Assembly: GCA_964036045.1 (NCBI GenBank) | Contig: OZ038378.1 | Location: forward strand, 183,918,944-183,982,943 | Length of the DNA stretch: 64,000 bases | From: Eutreptiella sp. 'Long Island Sound 2002' | Lineage: Eukaryota > Euglenozoa > Euglenophyceae > Eutreptiales > Eutreptiaceae | Direction of reading: 5' to 3' | Shown: positions 32,344-43,600 of the stretch, piece by piece | Position numbering within the stretch: the first letter of the stretch is position 1 | Layout of the letters: every line of letters starts with the position of its first letter | Made by a program: the position numbers and the translations under genes | The notes under the pieces: model-generated | What the model was told of the DNA's origin: nothing | The model's database searches: none | The model's input: only the letters and a program-made list of their open reading frames with translations

Positions 32344-32597
32344 CTGGCAAAAGGGGATGGGAGGAGGCGAAGAATCATCCGACGGGCGGTCCCACCGTGT
32401 CTCCATCTTTGGCCACACACGTCAACACGCACTACATGCACCGCGCAAGCGCGGTGCGAGCAGGACACCCCCGCACAAGGCACCGGGGACACGTCGTGGG
32501 CTGTCTGGACCGGGAATGTGGTCCGGTGTATCAAGGCGTCAGAAGAGGGAGGGGCAGACTCCCGTACACAGGCCGTGAGGACGGGAATCCAGGTCCA

Positions 32598-32655
32598 TTC
32601 AGGGGGAATCCTTGCACTGCGCGCTACTTTTAGACTATGTTCCCCTTGAAGAGCC
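32598..32655. mobile_element. terminus related to the Harbinger-like element at 58.95 kb
   Basis: CAGGGGGAATCCTTGC, then GCGCGCTACTTTTAGAC and TGTTCCCCTTG. The first parts match the left end at 58949 (CAGGGGGAATGTTTGC, GCGCGCTACTTTT). Confidence 0.55.
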
Positions 32656-33214
32656 CCCAGGCACACCCCTTGGAAACGCCCTTAGAATTAGGTGACCCAA
32701 ACTCACCAATCCAGTAGTCCAACACTAGCGACATAACCTCGGTGATATCCAAAATACATCCAGCAGGCATTATAAATGTGGACATAAAAGAGCAAACCTC
32801 CACGCAAGCATGTTGTGGAAAAGCCATGAACAGCGCATTGGTCGCCACCCTCAACAACACACAACTGTCTTTCTGTTCCATTGTCAACTAAGTACACATT
32901 GAGAATACACAACTTGTGTGCACAACATGACACAGTTGCAGAATCAAAGAAATGTCACATTCTCGGGGATCCCCAAACAAAGGGGGACAAAATCAGAAGT
33001 CAAAACCTCCGCTAGGGGTCACCATGATGCCCCTAGGGGCCCCTAGTATCTCAAAGTATGGGTCTCTAGTACGGCCAGACACCCAAATAGTTGCATTGCG
33101 CGCACTGCGCTTAAGGCGCCCCCTCAAGCAGAACCCCACGTTTATGCACCGCAACCAGCGCACGGCGCATGCAGCCGCGGCTCTCGCAGGCACGGGGGGG
33201 CGAATACAACCGGT

Positions 33215-34170
33215 CCTGATGCGACATACCCCCCAGCTATCTGTCAAAACCCGGGGGGGGGGGGGGGGCTGCGGGGGGGGCTGTTTGGGGGGGGTCGGCT
33301 GGAGGGTGTAGGGGGGGGGGCGGGGGGGGGGGGGGTTCCCAAGGTGGGGGGGCTTGCGCGCGACCCACTACTACCACATGCATACCCCGAGGGGGGATGT
33401 GTGTCTGGGGGTTTGGGGGTACGGAGGAATGTATGCGATAATAGCGCTTTCTCGTCATTGCCGAGAAGTAAGTCTTAAGGGTCGCCGTGTTGCCCTCCTC
33501 CCCCCTCCCCCCATTCCCCCTTCCCCCTCCCCCGCTATTCCCCCACGCCCCCCGGTTAGTTTGTGAGAAAAATTCCTGAGGCTTGGTTAGAGTTGGGGGT
33601 TAAAAGAAACAATGGATGGACTTAGAGGCTTAGAGGTCCTTGAAAAGCTCCCCCAACTCAAGGGGCCACGCAACAAAGCGTGGATTGTGAGTCCCTAACC
33701 CCAACTCAAGGGGCCACGCAATAAAGCGTGGGAAAAAATAGAAACAAGAAAGAAAGAAAGAAAGAAAGAACGCAGTGTGTTCGCCCCAGGAAGAATTTGG
33801 CGCTGCACTCGGGCCGGGGTTTGGCTCCCAATGGAGGATCTTCACTTCGCAACAAATGACATTTGTATAGCGGCCCGTCTTGCTAATCTCCGCTGGAAGC
33901 ACCTCGCAACAAACGACTTTTGTATAGCGCCTCGTCTTGCGATATCTGGCGCTCAAAAGCACTGATGGTTTGATGAAACGGAAGCATACACTAAAAAAGG
34001 GGGCCGCCGTTGGCGCCATGCGAAAAAAAGGGGGCGCCGTTGGTGCCATGCAAAAAAAAAGGGGGCGCCATTGGTGCCATGCCCCCAATCCACTATCTCT
34101 CAAAACCCGGGGGGGGGGGGGGGGGCTGGGGGGTGTCGCATACAAGGACCGGGCCCGGCCGCCCTGCCGT
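33215..34170. repeat. dispersed G-run repeat, two modules (copy 1)
   Basis: Module 1 (33215-33470): CTATCTGTCAAAAC, G runs, GCGCGCGACCCACTACTACC, ATGCGATAATAGCG. Module 2 (33970-34170): GCGCCGTTGGTGCCATG, CAAAACCCGG, G run, CAAGGACCGGGCCCGGCCGC. Both recur in the same order at 52425-52870. Confidence 0.8.
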
Positions 34171-34176
34171 GCTCAC

Positions 34177-34402
34177 AGGCAACCCTCGATTGCAAATCGC
34201 GGGGCATGCCCGTCCCTGCAGTTGTTGTTGCCAACATGGCAACTTTTCCTGCAGGTCCTCGTATGCGTTCTGCGTCTGCCCTTCAACATCGAAAATGTCG
34301 GTGCGTGCGTCTTCAACCCTCTGCACTTTTCCATCAAAATTGTTGGCAGTCCTGTGGCCAATATCCCCAAGTTCAGAGGGCATGGGACGGTCGCCCTTGG
34401 CA
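34177..34402 (-). CDS. possible exon with coiled-coil character
   Basis: Seventy-five codons between ATCCAG and a TTGCCT/GTGAGC donor, including SELGDIGHRTANNFDGKVQR and TQNAYEDLQEKLPCWQQQLQ. Charged and heptad-like. The donor lies at the border of a dispersed G-run repeat. Could be the 5' part of the gene at 28.7-31.3 kb. Confidence 0.35.
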
Positions 34403-35129
34403 CTGGATGTTGCACACAAAGACGCGGTGCATGCAAAAGTCCCCAAGGCACCTCGAACGAAGCACCTGCTTGTATGTGAGCTTCAGTTGCAGCGAACCCA
34501 CTGATCAAAGAGTAGACAGGGCTGTAGCATGCAGCGGCAGCGCGGGGTTTGGCATGACGCCATGGTGTATTGTTGTCGTCTACAGCTGGCGGCGCCTACT
34601 AGCCGATCGTCATTCGCTGCCCTTCCCTTGGACCCTTTCCCTCCAAAGGCGGTGGTGCCCATCGGCCTCTCACCACCCCGTGACCTTCCTCTTCCCCCTT
34701 GCCCTATCCTTCCCTCTCTACTTCCCTTTCCTTTCCTTTGGCCTTTCCCTCCATAGGCCGTGGTGTCCATCGACCTCTTACCACCCCTTCCCTCTCCATT
34801 CCATTGGTCGGTTGTGCCAATGGAGACCCCGGACTTGCCCTTTTTCACTTCTCTGTGCAAGAGAAAGCTGAGTTATGATCGCCGCAATTACAACAATTAC
34901 AGTGTTTGATTACATTCGTAATTACGATAATTACGCCAATTACGGTGCCCATGTTCTTGGTTTCTCGATGTTTGTGGATAGACATAGGTGAGCTCTAGAT
35001 CTTTGCTGTTCATTCTTATTGCATTCTTAATGTGTGCCACTTGTTCCCAATGGTGATTGGATATGCAAGCCTAGTGCCTTTTTGTTGCTTGTCGGCCCCT
35101 ACTAGTAGCCCATGAATGTTAATTTTTTC

Positions 35130-35790
35130 GTTTGATGCTTGTCATAGATCCCGGGTTCCTCGTAGGTTCACCTTGCAACCTCTGTTGGTATGCTAGGCAT
35201 TTTTAATTTATAGTTATTTATAATTTAATTTATTGATGATTGCTGCAGGTCCCAAGGTCCTGACTTTTGCATGCTACAGCCCCTATTATCCGTACCAACA
35301 ATTCTTAATTTTTAGTCTCACAATTGCCATAGGTCCCATGGTCCCAATTTCTGTACGCAATACGCCATGCTAGCATGCCAGGAATTTTGATTTTTTGGTC
35401 TAATGACTACCATAGGTCCTAGGGTCCAAATTTCTGTACCCAGTAGTCCTTGCTGGCATGCCACGAATTTTTTGTTCCTTGTGACAAAAGCCTTGAAAGT
35501 TTCAACCCTTGCTTGACCACTAGACGCCGTTTGATGGATTGGGCTTTTTGTGAAAATCACCAAATCTTTTCAAAATCCCGACCTCAATAGTAGTCAACAC
35601 AGGCACATTTGTGACAATGAACCCACAATTTTTGGTGCCCCTTGAACTTCTACGCGTAAAAATATTTAGTTTTTAGTCTGATGAATGCCACAAGTCCCAG
35701 GGTCCTACTTTTTGTACCCAAAAGTCCGTGCAGGCACACCATAAAATTGTAATTTTCAGTCTGATGATTCCTACAGACCCCAAAAAGACT
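35130..35790. repeat. degenerate tandem repeat, unit about 85-100 bp
   Basis: Five or so copies of TTTTTnGTCTnATGAnTGCC, CAnAGGTCCCAnGGTCC, TTTnTGTACCCA and GGCATGCCAnGAATTTT, all in one orientation and well diverged. Confidence 0.65.
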
Positions 35791-35893
35791 GCAATACACA
35801 CCAACTGCCAAATATTGCGCTTCACCATTGGATTGCAAAGTTATTGTACCAAAAAATGCAGATATGCATCAACATAAGGTGGGGAAAAATATC

Positions 35894-36223
35894 TTAGAAG
35901 TGTCTCTCTACATCACCGTTGCAACACAATGCCATTTCTATGCGTGCCTTGTGTTCCGATTTGCAGTTCATGTGTGACACACCAAAGGTTTTGTGGTCAT
36001 GCCTAATGACCACGTCACACACTGTACACCACATAAACCCGTAGGCTTGTGCCTCATACGGCCCGTCAGGGAATTGCGCTGCCTGTGCTACCACTGTGAG
36101 CATTGTACAATAATTTGCTTTCAATGGCCCGGAAGTGGAATGGTGTTTCCCTTTGGTACCGGTTGTCTGCGGCAATGACATAGACTTACCAGGCACGGGT
36201 GCAATCAAAAAAAGAAAACGCAA
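35894..36223 (-). pseudogene. BED/CGGBP1-like zinc-finger fragment
   Basis: GFMWCTVCDVVIRHDHKTFG followed by VSHMNCKSEHKARIEMAL gives a C-x2-C ... H-x5-H finger as seen at the N-terminus of hAT transposases and CGGBP1-type proteins. About 110 codons, no transposase core nearby. Likely a TE remnant. Confidence 0.45.
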
Positions 36224-37023
36224 CGTAAACCTGCCACAAGGAGGGTTCCAAAGGGCACATGATGCACAACCATGGTGCTATGCATGCCAGAATTTGTTCT
36301 ATGAGGTGCAACACTTTTGAAATTGGTCATGTAATTACCTCCACTTACAGCAAATTACGCGTAATTACAATAAAATGCGAAATTACGGAATTTTACAATC
36401 GTAACCGTGGCCTACGCCTGCTCTATATCGAGTCCACACAGAGGAAGGCAACAGCCTTCGCCGTCGGCCAGGTGCGTCCAAAGGCGCATCTCCAAAGGCG
36501 TTTGCTGATCGGTTGCGCAGGTGAGTGCCCCTTGGTTGCGTGCACCGTGGCTGCAACTTGTCGGGGGGGCAACCCTGTGAATTCGGGGCTTTTCTCAGGC
36601 GCATGTGGTGGGCGCATCCCAGCGGTGGGGGAACCCTCTCCAGCGGCGGCTGTTGGGCCCTGGGATGTCCACTTGCAGGGTCAAAGGGCCTCAAATGGTC
36701 AGGTTGCAGTGTCCGCATTTGGCTCTGGCTGCGCCTGCCCCACAGCTGTCATCGCCATCTGTCCAATCTGCCAATGTTCGGCGGAGCCTCAGCTCGAGGT
36801 CTGTTCAGCAGTTCATCCCTCGTCCCTGTGTCCGCTCGCTGCATTTGCTTCCTGGGCTCTACAGGGTTATGCGTGCATCCAGGTCAAAGGTCACTCCCTT
36901 CCCGTGGTGCTGCTGTAGCTGGCCCCATTCGGCCACACTAGGTCGGGCTTTGCTGGGGCCTTAGGTTGAAAAACCCAGTGGGTACAGGATCGGTTAAGGT
37001 CAAAGACATTCAACATTCAACAC

Positions 37024-38601
37024 TCAGGGGGTAAGGCATCGTGACCCTTCAGTGCTGCATGACATCGTTGAAGCCGTGGAGGGGGAGCCCGGCGCGGATG
37101 CATCCGAGTGGGGCTCCTGTGACGAAGTCTCATAGTTCAGTTCCTTCCGGGGGGACAGGGGTTCTTCGCCCTCCATTGCCACCAGCTCCAACGATGCTAG
37201 CAGCTGCAGGGACACTCGGGGGGACATGGGTGACAGGGATTGTGGCGTGTGGAACGTGGTTCTCGCTGGTCCCACACGGTAGGGCGTGCTCGTTCGCCGG
37301 CTTGTGGCTGGCGTGGCCTCCGTGTGATTAGGCAACGGGCCGCGTACCGCCGACCACTGGAGTGTGGATCCTGGTGTGGCCTGGCGTTGTTTCTTTTTGA
37401 TTTGCACCGGTGTACACACCTCGATATCCCACAGTGGTGAGAGGGGGGTTGGGCGTCCTGATGGCGTTTTTACTGGGGTGTACGACTGTGTTACCGGCGG
37501 TGTGCTGGGCATCGCCGCCTCGTGCGGGGCTGTGAGTGGCGTTAGCGACTGCGAGTACTCGTTTTCCTCCCACCCCCAGATGGACGTCTCCTCCGGCAGG
37601 GGGGCGTCTTCCTTCTCTGTCGGGTGTGGGCGCCTTGAAATGCGCCCGAAGAGGAGCGGTGACCGGCGGCGTCCCACATCGGCGAGGTGGTCCGCCCGTC
37701 CATTTCCTTTGATGCCGATGTGGGACGGTATGTGTAGCCACTTGACTTCCTCTCCCCACCGCTCTACGAGTTCCAAGATCTGGATCCAGAGGTCCACGTG
37801 CTTCACTTTACCCGCTGAATTGTGCCACTTATGTCGCCTCCAACGCTGTGCCCAGCCCAGCACCCCGTTAACAACCAGTAGTGAGTCCGGACATATTAGC
37901 GACCGTTGCCCTGCGCGGTGTCCCTGCAGGCTGCGGAGGGCGGCTTGTAGTTCCCCTCTGTTGTTTGTTTGATCTTCTGCCACCGGGATGAACTCTGCAG
38001 TGTCCCGTTCGTCCCCAAAAAATACACCGTAGCCCCCCACCCATCCTACTTCTGGATGTTTTTCCGACGACCCGTCTGGATAGATGATTTGCCATCCCTG
38101 TTGTTGGTATCCGCGGATGATTTCTTCGCACCGTGCCGCCAACTCCTCTGCATGTTGGAATTTTTTGGGCCGCTTGCGCGCTGGCAGGCGCAGTTGGGGG
38201 GGGGACCTGGTGGATGAGACCGCCACTCGTGGGTGCTGTAGAACAGTACCGTCCCTCATGGACTCCAGGGCCTTTATCAGCAGTGTAATTTCATCCGTGG
38301 GGAGGATGGGGGACGGGTGTTCTTCCCACCCACGCAACACTTTCAGCCACAGCGCTTGGAACTGGTCCCACGTGGGCCGCCCCATGTGCTGGTTCAGTTT
38401 GTGCATGCATCGCTGCGACCATGCCGCCCTCACTATGGACCACAGCGTGACTCCCAGCGGTGTGGTGAGGGAGAGGATTGGGTTTTCCCAGAGAATGTCC
38501 GTCGGATCAGATACCGGGTCAAAGGGGGGGGGGTTGGCAGATGTGCCAGAATTTGAAAAAAAGGCAGGCAGGCACCCTACCAAATAGGGCATCCACGTCA
38601 C
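37024..38601 (-). CDS. retroelement-derived ORF with intact RNase H domain
   Basis: An uninterrupted frame of 525 codons. Residues about 168-310 are an RNase HI domain: IIYPDGSS (Asp176), NNRGELQAAL (Glu217), CPDSLLVV (Asp239), and WLHIPSHIGIKGNGRADHLA (His294, Asp304). All four acidic catalytic residues are present. The N-terminal 165 residues contain Trp-rich helices and a basic stretch. The last 215 residues are Ser/Thr/Pro-rich. RNase H acts on RNA in RNA-DNA hybrids during reverse transcription. The reverse transcriptase that would precede it is missing or broken upstream (38.6-40.1 kb). No introns. It lies 1.7 kb past the stop of gene B. Confidence 0.72.
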   Translation of the reverse strand: MTWMPYLVGCLPAFFSNSGTSANPPPFDPVSDPTDILWENPILSLTTPLGVTLWSIVRAAWSQRCMHKLNQHMGRPTWDQFQALWLKVLRGWEEHPSPILPTDEITLLIKALESMRDGTVLQHPRVAVSSTRSPPQLRLPARKRPKKFQHAEELAARCEEIIRGYQQQGWQIIYPDGSSEKHPEVGWVGGYGVFFGDERDTAEFIPVAEDQTNNRGELQAALRSLQGHRAGQRSLICPDSLLVVNGVLGWAQRWRRHKWHNSAGKVKHVDLWIQILELVERWGEEVKWLHIPSHIGIKGNGRADHLADVGRRRSPLLFGRISRRPHPTEKEDAPLPEETSIWGWEENEYSQSLTPLTAPHEAAMPSTPPVTQSYTPVKTPSGRPTPLSPLWDIEVCTPVQIKKKQRQATPGSTLQWSAVRGPLPNHTEATPATSRRTSTPYRVGPARTTFHTPQSLSPMSPRVSLQLLASLELVAMEGEEPLSPRKELNYETSSQEPHSDASAPGSPSTASTMSCSTEGSRCLTP

Positions 38602-40292
38602 TACAAAAAGGGGGGGGGGCTACCTGCATACTCAGCAGTGGGTTGCTCAGCTGTCAAAGAGGCGGAGGGGCGGGGGGACGGCGATCTTGTCCACAGCCGG
38701 ACACTTGGACTGACTTGCGGGGGCTGAGCTGTTACAGGGGCAGCAGCCCAACAGGAGGTGCTCGGGCCATCGGCCCAATGCTGCACACATGTGCCCCAGT
38801 GCCATCATCAATGCATCGGCGTACGCACGATTCCCTCAGGACAGGGGGTGGCGTTCAGGCACCCGAGGAGCCCACCGCAGATTTCACAGTCCCAAGCTGT
38901 ATGGCAGAGGCGCGCGGTGGTGCAACAGATGGAGACACGGCACAGGAGGTCTCTCACAAGATACGGCCTTGAGGAATCAGAGCGACTGCAGACGCCTGCG
39001 GCTGTCAACCGCTGCAGTATGTGAGCCTGTCAACGCCCACAGAGTGCCCGCTGGTCTGGTCACACAACCCTTTCATCCCGGTGAACGCCCACAGTGTTAA
39101 TCGCAGTCCTCAGTCCTGGGCACACTTGTCGCTATGAAATCATATGCATCTCCCCTTTTCCACAGTATCCCCCAGTTGACCCATTTCCCCCAGTTCCCCA
39201 AGCCCGCCCCCACATTTCCGCCCAAATTGCCCACCCTTGAACCCCCCCACACCCCTATCCCACCCAGCCGCCACCTGGGTCCAAAAGGAGGTCGTACATA
39301 ACGTAAATCGAATTTTACAGGCCTCCATGTTTCCCATGAGTTCTGGAAGGAAGACACAATACGACTCGCAGTGCAGCGCATTTCAAGTCCCCCAATCGCA
39401 CCCCGTCCTCTTGCTGTGCGAACCTACAAGACCTCACTGAGGTACTGAGGCACGATCTCATTGAATGACATAACAAACAATCAGCAAACGACCAATGCAG
39501 GGATTCCCAGTCCGTGAACGTGGTGCTGTCGCGTGCGCTGCTATATAGGGACTCTGCTTCAGAGTCTGAATCTTCTCGGGTCTGATGCAAGGGTGTAGAA
39601 ACAGTCGCGGTTAGAAACCGACTCACAACACGAACTCCTTCAGATCCGTCAGTCCTTGACGCCTGCACTTTTGATGCGGGCGTGGGTGTCAAGCATCGAG
39701 TGCACGATGCGCCCCGTAAATCGCTGAGGCCCCAGGCACAGATGCCCTTTCCTGTTCGATCGCCTCCCCGTTGCACAGGCACGGCCGAAATGAGGGAGCG
39801 CAACGGTCGGACAGGGACCCTATGCCTCCACAATGCCTCCGTGCAACAAGAAGGTATTTCGCCACAGCTTCCAAGGCGGATGCGGACCTGCCGCTGTTCC
39901 CACTCCACTTTGGCTTGTGCGGGACTGGGGGGCACTGCGAGGCAGAGCGCTGTCGTGGGCAGCAACGACTCTGACATGCATGACCCCGGTTCTGATCCAC
40001 GATGGGCTGACTTCCGCATCATCGCACAGTCTCCCCCACGAAACTTGTGGTCAGAAAACCGATGGAGAGGGGGTCGCGGTGCTGAGACAAAGCCGTGCTA
40101 GCGCAAGAGGGGGGCCAGTAGGGAGCATCCCCAATACGCAGAGGGCAATGCATCGTCACCCACCATCAGGTACCCGCCGACTGCCATCGGCGGAGCGCCG
40201 GCCGGAGCCGAACCCTCTGCCCGAGGCCTCGGGCTGTGCCACAGCTTAGTCACCCACCCCACACCCTCTCTGTGTTGCCCCCACTGCTGCCC
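38602..40292 (-). pseudogene. degraded upstream part of the RNase H retroelement, and 3' flank of gene B
   Basis: Several minus-strand frames (for example 39315-40022 with TREDSDSEAESLYSSARDST) run in the same direction as the RNase H ORF. No YxDD or other reverse-transcriptase motif is seen. The 3' UTR of gene B should also fall here. Confidence 0.3.
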
Positions 40293-40627
40293 TCAGAACA
40301 ACGGCATCTTCTGACACACGGCCCCGCACACAGAGCACCGGACATTTTCCGGGTACCCCGTCACGAGGCTGCGGCACGTGCGGCACCGGACCTGCCAGCG
40401 GATGGGGCGGGCTGGGGACGCCTCGAGCTGCGAGAGCATGGCCCCGAAGCTGGTCATGCCTTGATTCCGGTACTTCTGGAGGATTTTGGCGTGGTCCCGG
40501 TTTTCCATGTACCAATTGTGCGACGCCTCGGTGGAGTCCCAGACCGAGAGATTGTATTGGCGGTAGCCCTTGGCCACGCTGAGGGAGCCCATGTTCGGAA
40601 TAAGGGCGACCAGGTTGGCCACAAAGC
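40293..40627 (-). CDS. gene B last exon: second half of ABM-like domain, zinc ribbon, stop
   Basis: The join gives KKG/FVANLVALIP, then YRQYNLSVWDSTEASHNWYM and NRDHAKILQKY. This follows the pattern G-F-V ... Y-x-L-S-x-W-x-S-x-E-A ... W ... H of ABM domains. A tail with CRTC ... CSVCGAVC suggests a zinc ribbon. TGA stop at 40293-40295. Confidence 0.85.
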
Positions 40628-43600
40628 CTGGACAGGGAACGATGGATGTCGTGGGCGTTGTGGTGGGCAGGTGCAAGGGGCTGGGGGGCACGAAACAAAC
40701 TTGGCCCCAGGGCCAAGTTTGAAGTGCAGCTGCCCACTCCCCTGACAGACACCCAGCACCCCAGCGCAGTACAACCAGTGGCCTCTTGCACCCGTTTCGC
40801 CAATAGCAGATCAAGAGGAATGCACCTCCACCAGGGATTTGCTTAGCAGTGGTAGAGGGGGGGAGAAGGGGTAAATCTAGGACCCACTTTTTGAACCCAC
40901 CAACAGCCAGTGGTTTACGGTCACGGTAGCAGGGGTGGCGGAGCAGGCGACAAATCACAGCGGCACCCACCCACCTGCACAGGGCCAACTTTGCCCCCTG
41001 AGCAGCATTACAGCATTTGCCACACACTGCTTGTGCTGGGGTGGTTTCAAATGTTCACACGTGGCATTGTCATGGTCATAAGTGAAATGGACATACCACA
41101 TTTGCATGTCACTTTCATAGTCAGCGGTGGGACAATGACGAATGAGCTGGCGAAGGCACCCACTGCGGGGCACCAAGAAGGCACCCACGGTTTTGAATCC
41201 CCCCCCCAAACCTGAATTAAAAGGCTGTGTTGGGGGGGGGAGGGTCCAGGCTGAGGGGTACACCCTTGACAGTGCGAATGCAAACACCCAAAATCCCTTG
41301 GTGAGCAAGACAAATGGACAAAACGGCTTGAGACGATCAGTGACCTACTGTCCATGTTGACAGTAGTCCATGCTGACACTGCAGGGTTTAGGAAATGCTC
41401 ACAATCACTTGTTGACTACTCCACATCAGAGGACTTTGATGAATCGGAAGAGTCCAAGGAGGAGCTAGGGCTGGAGCCCAATTCTGAATCAGAGCTCATA
41501 TCAGAGCCTTGCACACCATCACCACCTTCATCACCTTCATCAGAGGAATGGTCCTCAGGCTGCACATCCTCATCATCACCATCATCATCAAGGCCAATCT
41601 CAAGACATCCACGCTTCCCCTTGTCTGCCCTCTCATTGCACAAGACACAGACCCGCCTTCCGTCCTGCAGACCAACACCAAGGGAAGAATGCGATCCCAA
41701 GAGCCCCCGGTGTTGAGTGGCTGACACACTGGATTGGTGCTTCCACAGGGAAGTGAAGTGAGGGTAGCTGACCGCCACCCCCCCAGCTACTTTCATCAGA
41801 CCCTCCATTGGGCAGTCTTTGTGTGCACGAAAGGGGCACATACAGTTCATGTGGTGTGTGTGCGGCAGCTGCCAATATGTGTCCCCGATGCATGGACGCG
41901 ATACGGTGTGTGTGGGGGTGGGGGGGAGGGGCCAGCAGGCCAGAGTTAGATGTTTTGGGGCAATGATGTTGCCCCCCCCCCCTCCCAGGACCCCCCCCCC
42001 AACACACACACACAACATCACCTTCAAGCTACGGGAAACTCAGACGAGATTGACGAGATTTTTTCAATTTTTCGAGGTAATGTGTGTTCATTTGATTCCT
42101 TGAGGGTCAGCACTAACTTCTTTTGGGTGCCCAGGGGCTCATGCTTCATTATCCCATTCCCCCCTTTCCATTGAGACCATGGAAGTTCCAAGGTTCAATT
42201 GAGCCTTTGGATGGGGAGGTTCCAGCCAGGGGGCTCAATTGACCCCCTTCCCCCTACATAGAAAGTCTGCCTAGGGAGTTTCCTAGTGAAAAACACAGGC
42301 ACCAAGTTCCAATTTCTTCTTGCCAGAGAGGCAATCCTCGTACCTGAAGAAATAGATAGCTAACATCAGCGCACCGCACCAGCATCAACAGGATGGAGGC
42401 GGCTGAAGGAGGGAGGAGAGGCAGGGGTTTCACATGGGGGTTGCTGCCGGCCAGGACACGGCCAGGAGGTGCCGGAGATTTTGTTTTGGTCTTACGGCAG
42501 GGGGTGAATTTTTGCTTTCACCACATGTGTTTCTACTCAAAATGCTCAGGTTTTTCAGGGGATTACCAACCCCCTCTGGGTCCCTACAAAGGACCCTGGG
42601 AGGAGGGTGGGGCACATACCCTTCTTGCCAGACTCAGAGTCTTCCCCAAGCGACTGCAGCATTTTGGCGGTGGCCTCACCAGTTCTAATGAAATCCTCAT
42701 CGTTTTCGAGGTGTCCCACATTCAAGTGGAATATTTTGGGCTTGGGTTGAACCGTCTTCGGAAGCGCCAAGTAGGCAATGCCCAGCTGTACCTGACGCAA
42801 CAAGTGAGGAGGTGGGCCTGCAAGCCCCCAAGACGACCCAATTCGCTTGCACCAACTCACAAATAGTACCCCCCAAAAAGGGGGTGGGGATGGAGATGCA
42901 TGAAACTGACTCACCAACACTCACCAACGGACAGAATGCTCAACAAGGGACGGGACCTTTCTTCATTTTCTTTTTAGTTCAGGAATGTCCTCACGTGGTA
43001 TGCCGATTGCCGGTTGGTCAACTGCCAGCAGTTGATAAAAAACTGTCAGCCCTGAAAGGAACCTCAAAGGCAAACACAAACACAAGAAAATGAGAAACTT
43101 TTCTCATACATATCCTGATGGGGATTGGCGGGCATCAGAGACGTGGTAGTTGACAACGCTAGGGTCTGCCCTCCTCTTCTGTGTGTATATCCTGACAGAA
43201 CGTTCTCTGAGCAAGTGAGGTGGATACTAATAAATTTTCAAATTGGCCTGGTAGCCAGGGCACAAAGGTGGGCACAAGGACCACCAACACCATCCAGATG
43301 ACTATTAGGATGTAGGTTGCTACACCGGCCACCATTCGCTGATTCGGCGTGTCTCCGTCATGTGGCCTGTGTGCCTTATGACAAGAGCTGTCAGAGTTCA
43401 TATTGTATTTACCAATATTCTTTGACAGTTTTTATGAACGGTTCAGCATGCCCTGCCGGGCCTCCAAACAACACACACGGCACAAATACACAAGCAAGTG
43501 CAGCGGAGCAGGCACCCCTGCCCGTGTCCCTGCTGCCCCCAATGCGCTGACCCTGCCCAAATGTGCACATATGGCTGTCTCTTACCTTGTCTCCTTGCTG

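Larger units (their letters stand above)
31342..34176. other. repeat-rich stretch upstream of the ubiquitin-like exons
   Basis: Holds the MITE at 31564-31929, the Harbinger-like terminus at about 32603-32652, and the dispersed G-run repeats at 33215-33470 and 33970-34170. Between those two repeats lie two short direct duplications: a 33-bp block with GGGGCCACGCAA at about 33650 and 33703, and a CTTCGCAACAAA block at about 33844 and 33901. Confidence 0.5.
34403..37023. other. non-coding stretch with AT-rich repeat island
   Basis: From 34.88 to 36.40 kb the base composition is AT-richer than the surroundings, with AATTAC clusters at both ends, a degenerate tandem repeat (35130-35790) and a zinc-finger frame (35894-36223). 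The flanks hold no supported gene. Confidence 0.5.

Noticed and set aside
32630-32933. Minus-strand frames with CVLLRVATNALFMAFPQHA and CVVEGGDQCAVHGF as a second Harbinger transposase
   Set aside because: The neighbouring terminus is similar to the Harbinger-like end, but these frames show no DDE motif.
41416-42027. PiggyBac-like C-terminal zinc finger (CVLCNERADKG with acidic tail)
   Set aside because: Only one CxxC pair is visible and no piggyBac catalytic sequence lies nearby; kept only as an unclassified TE-like frame.
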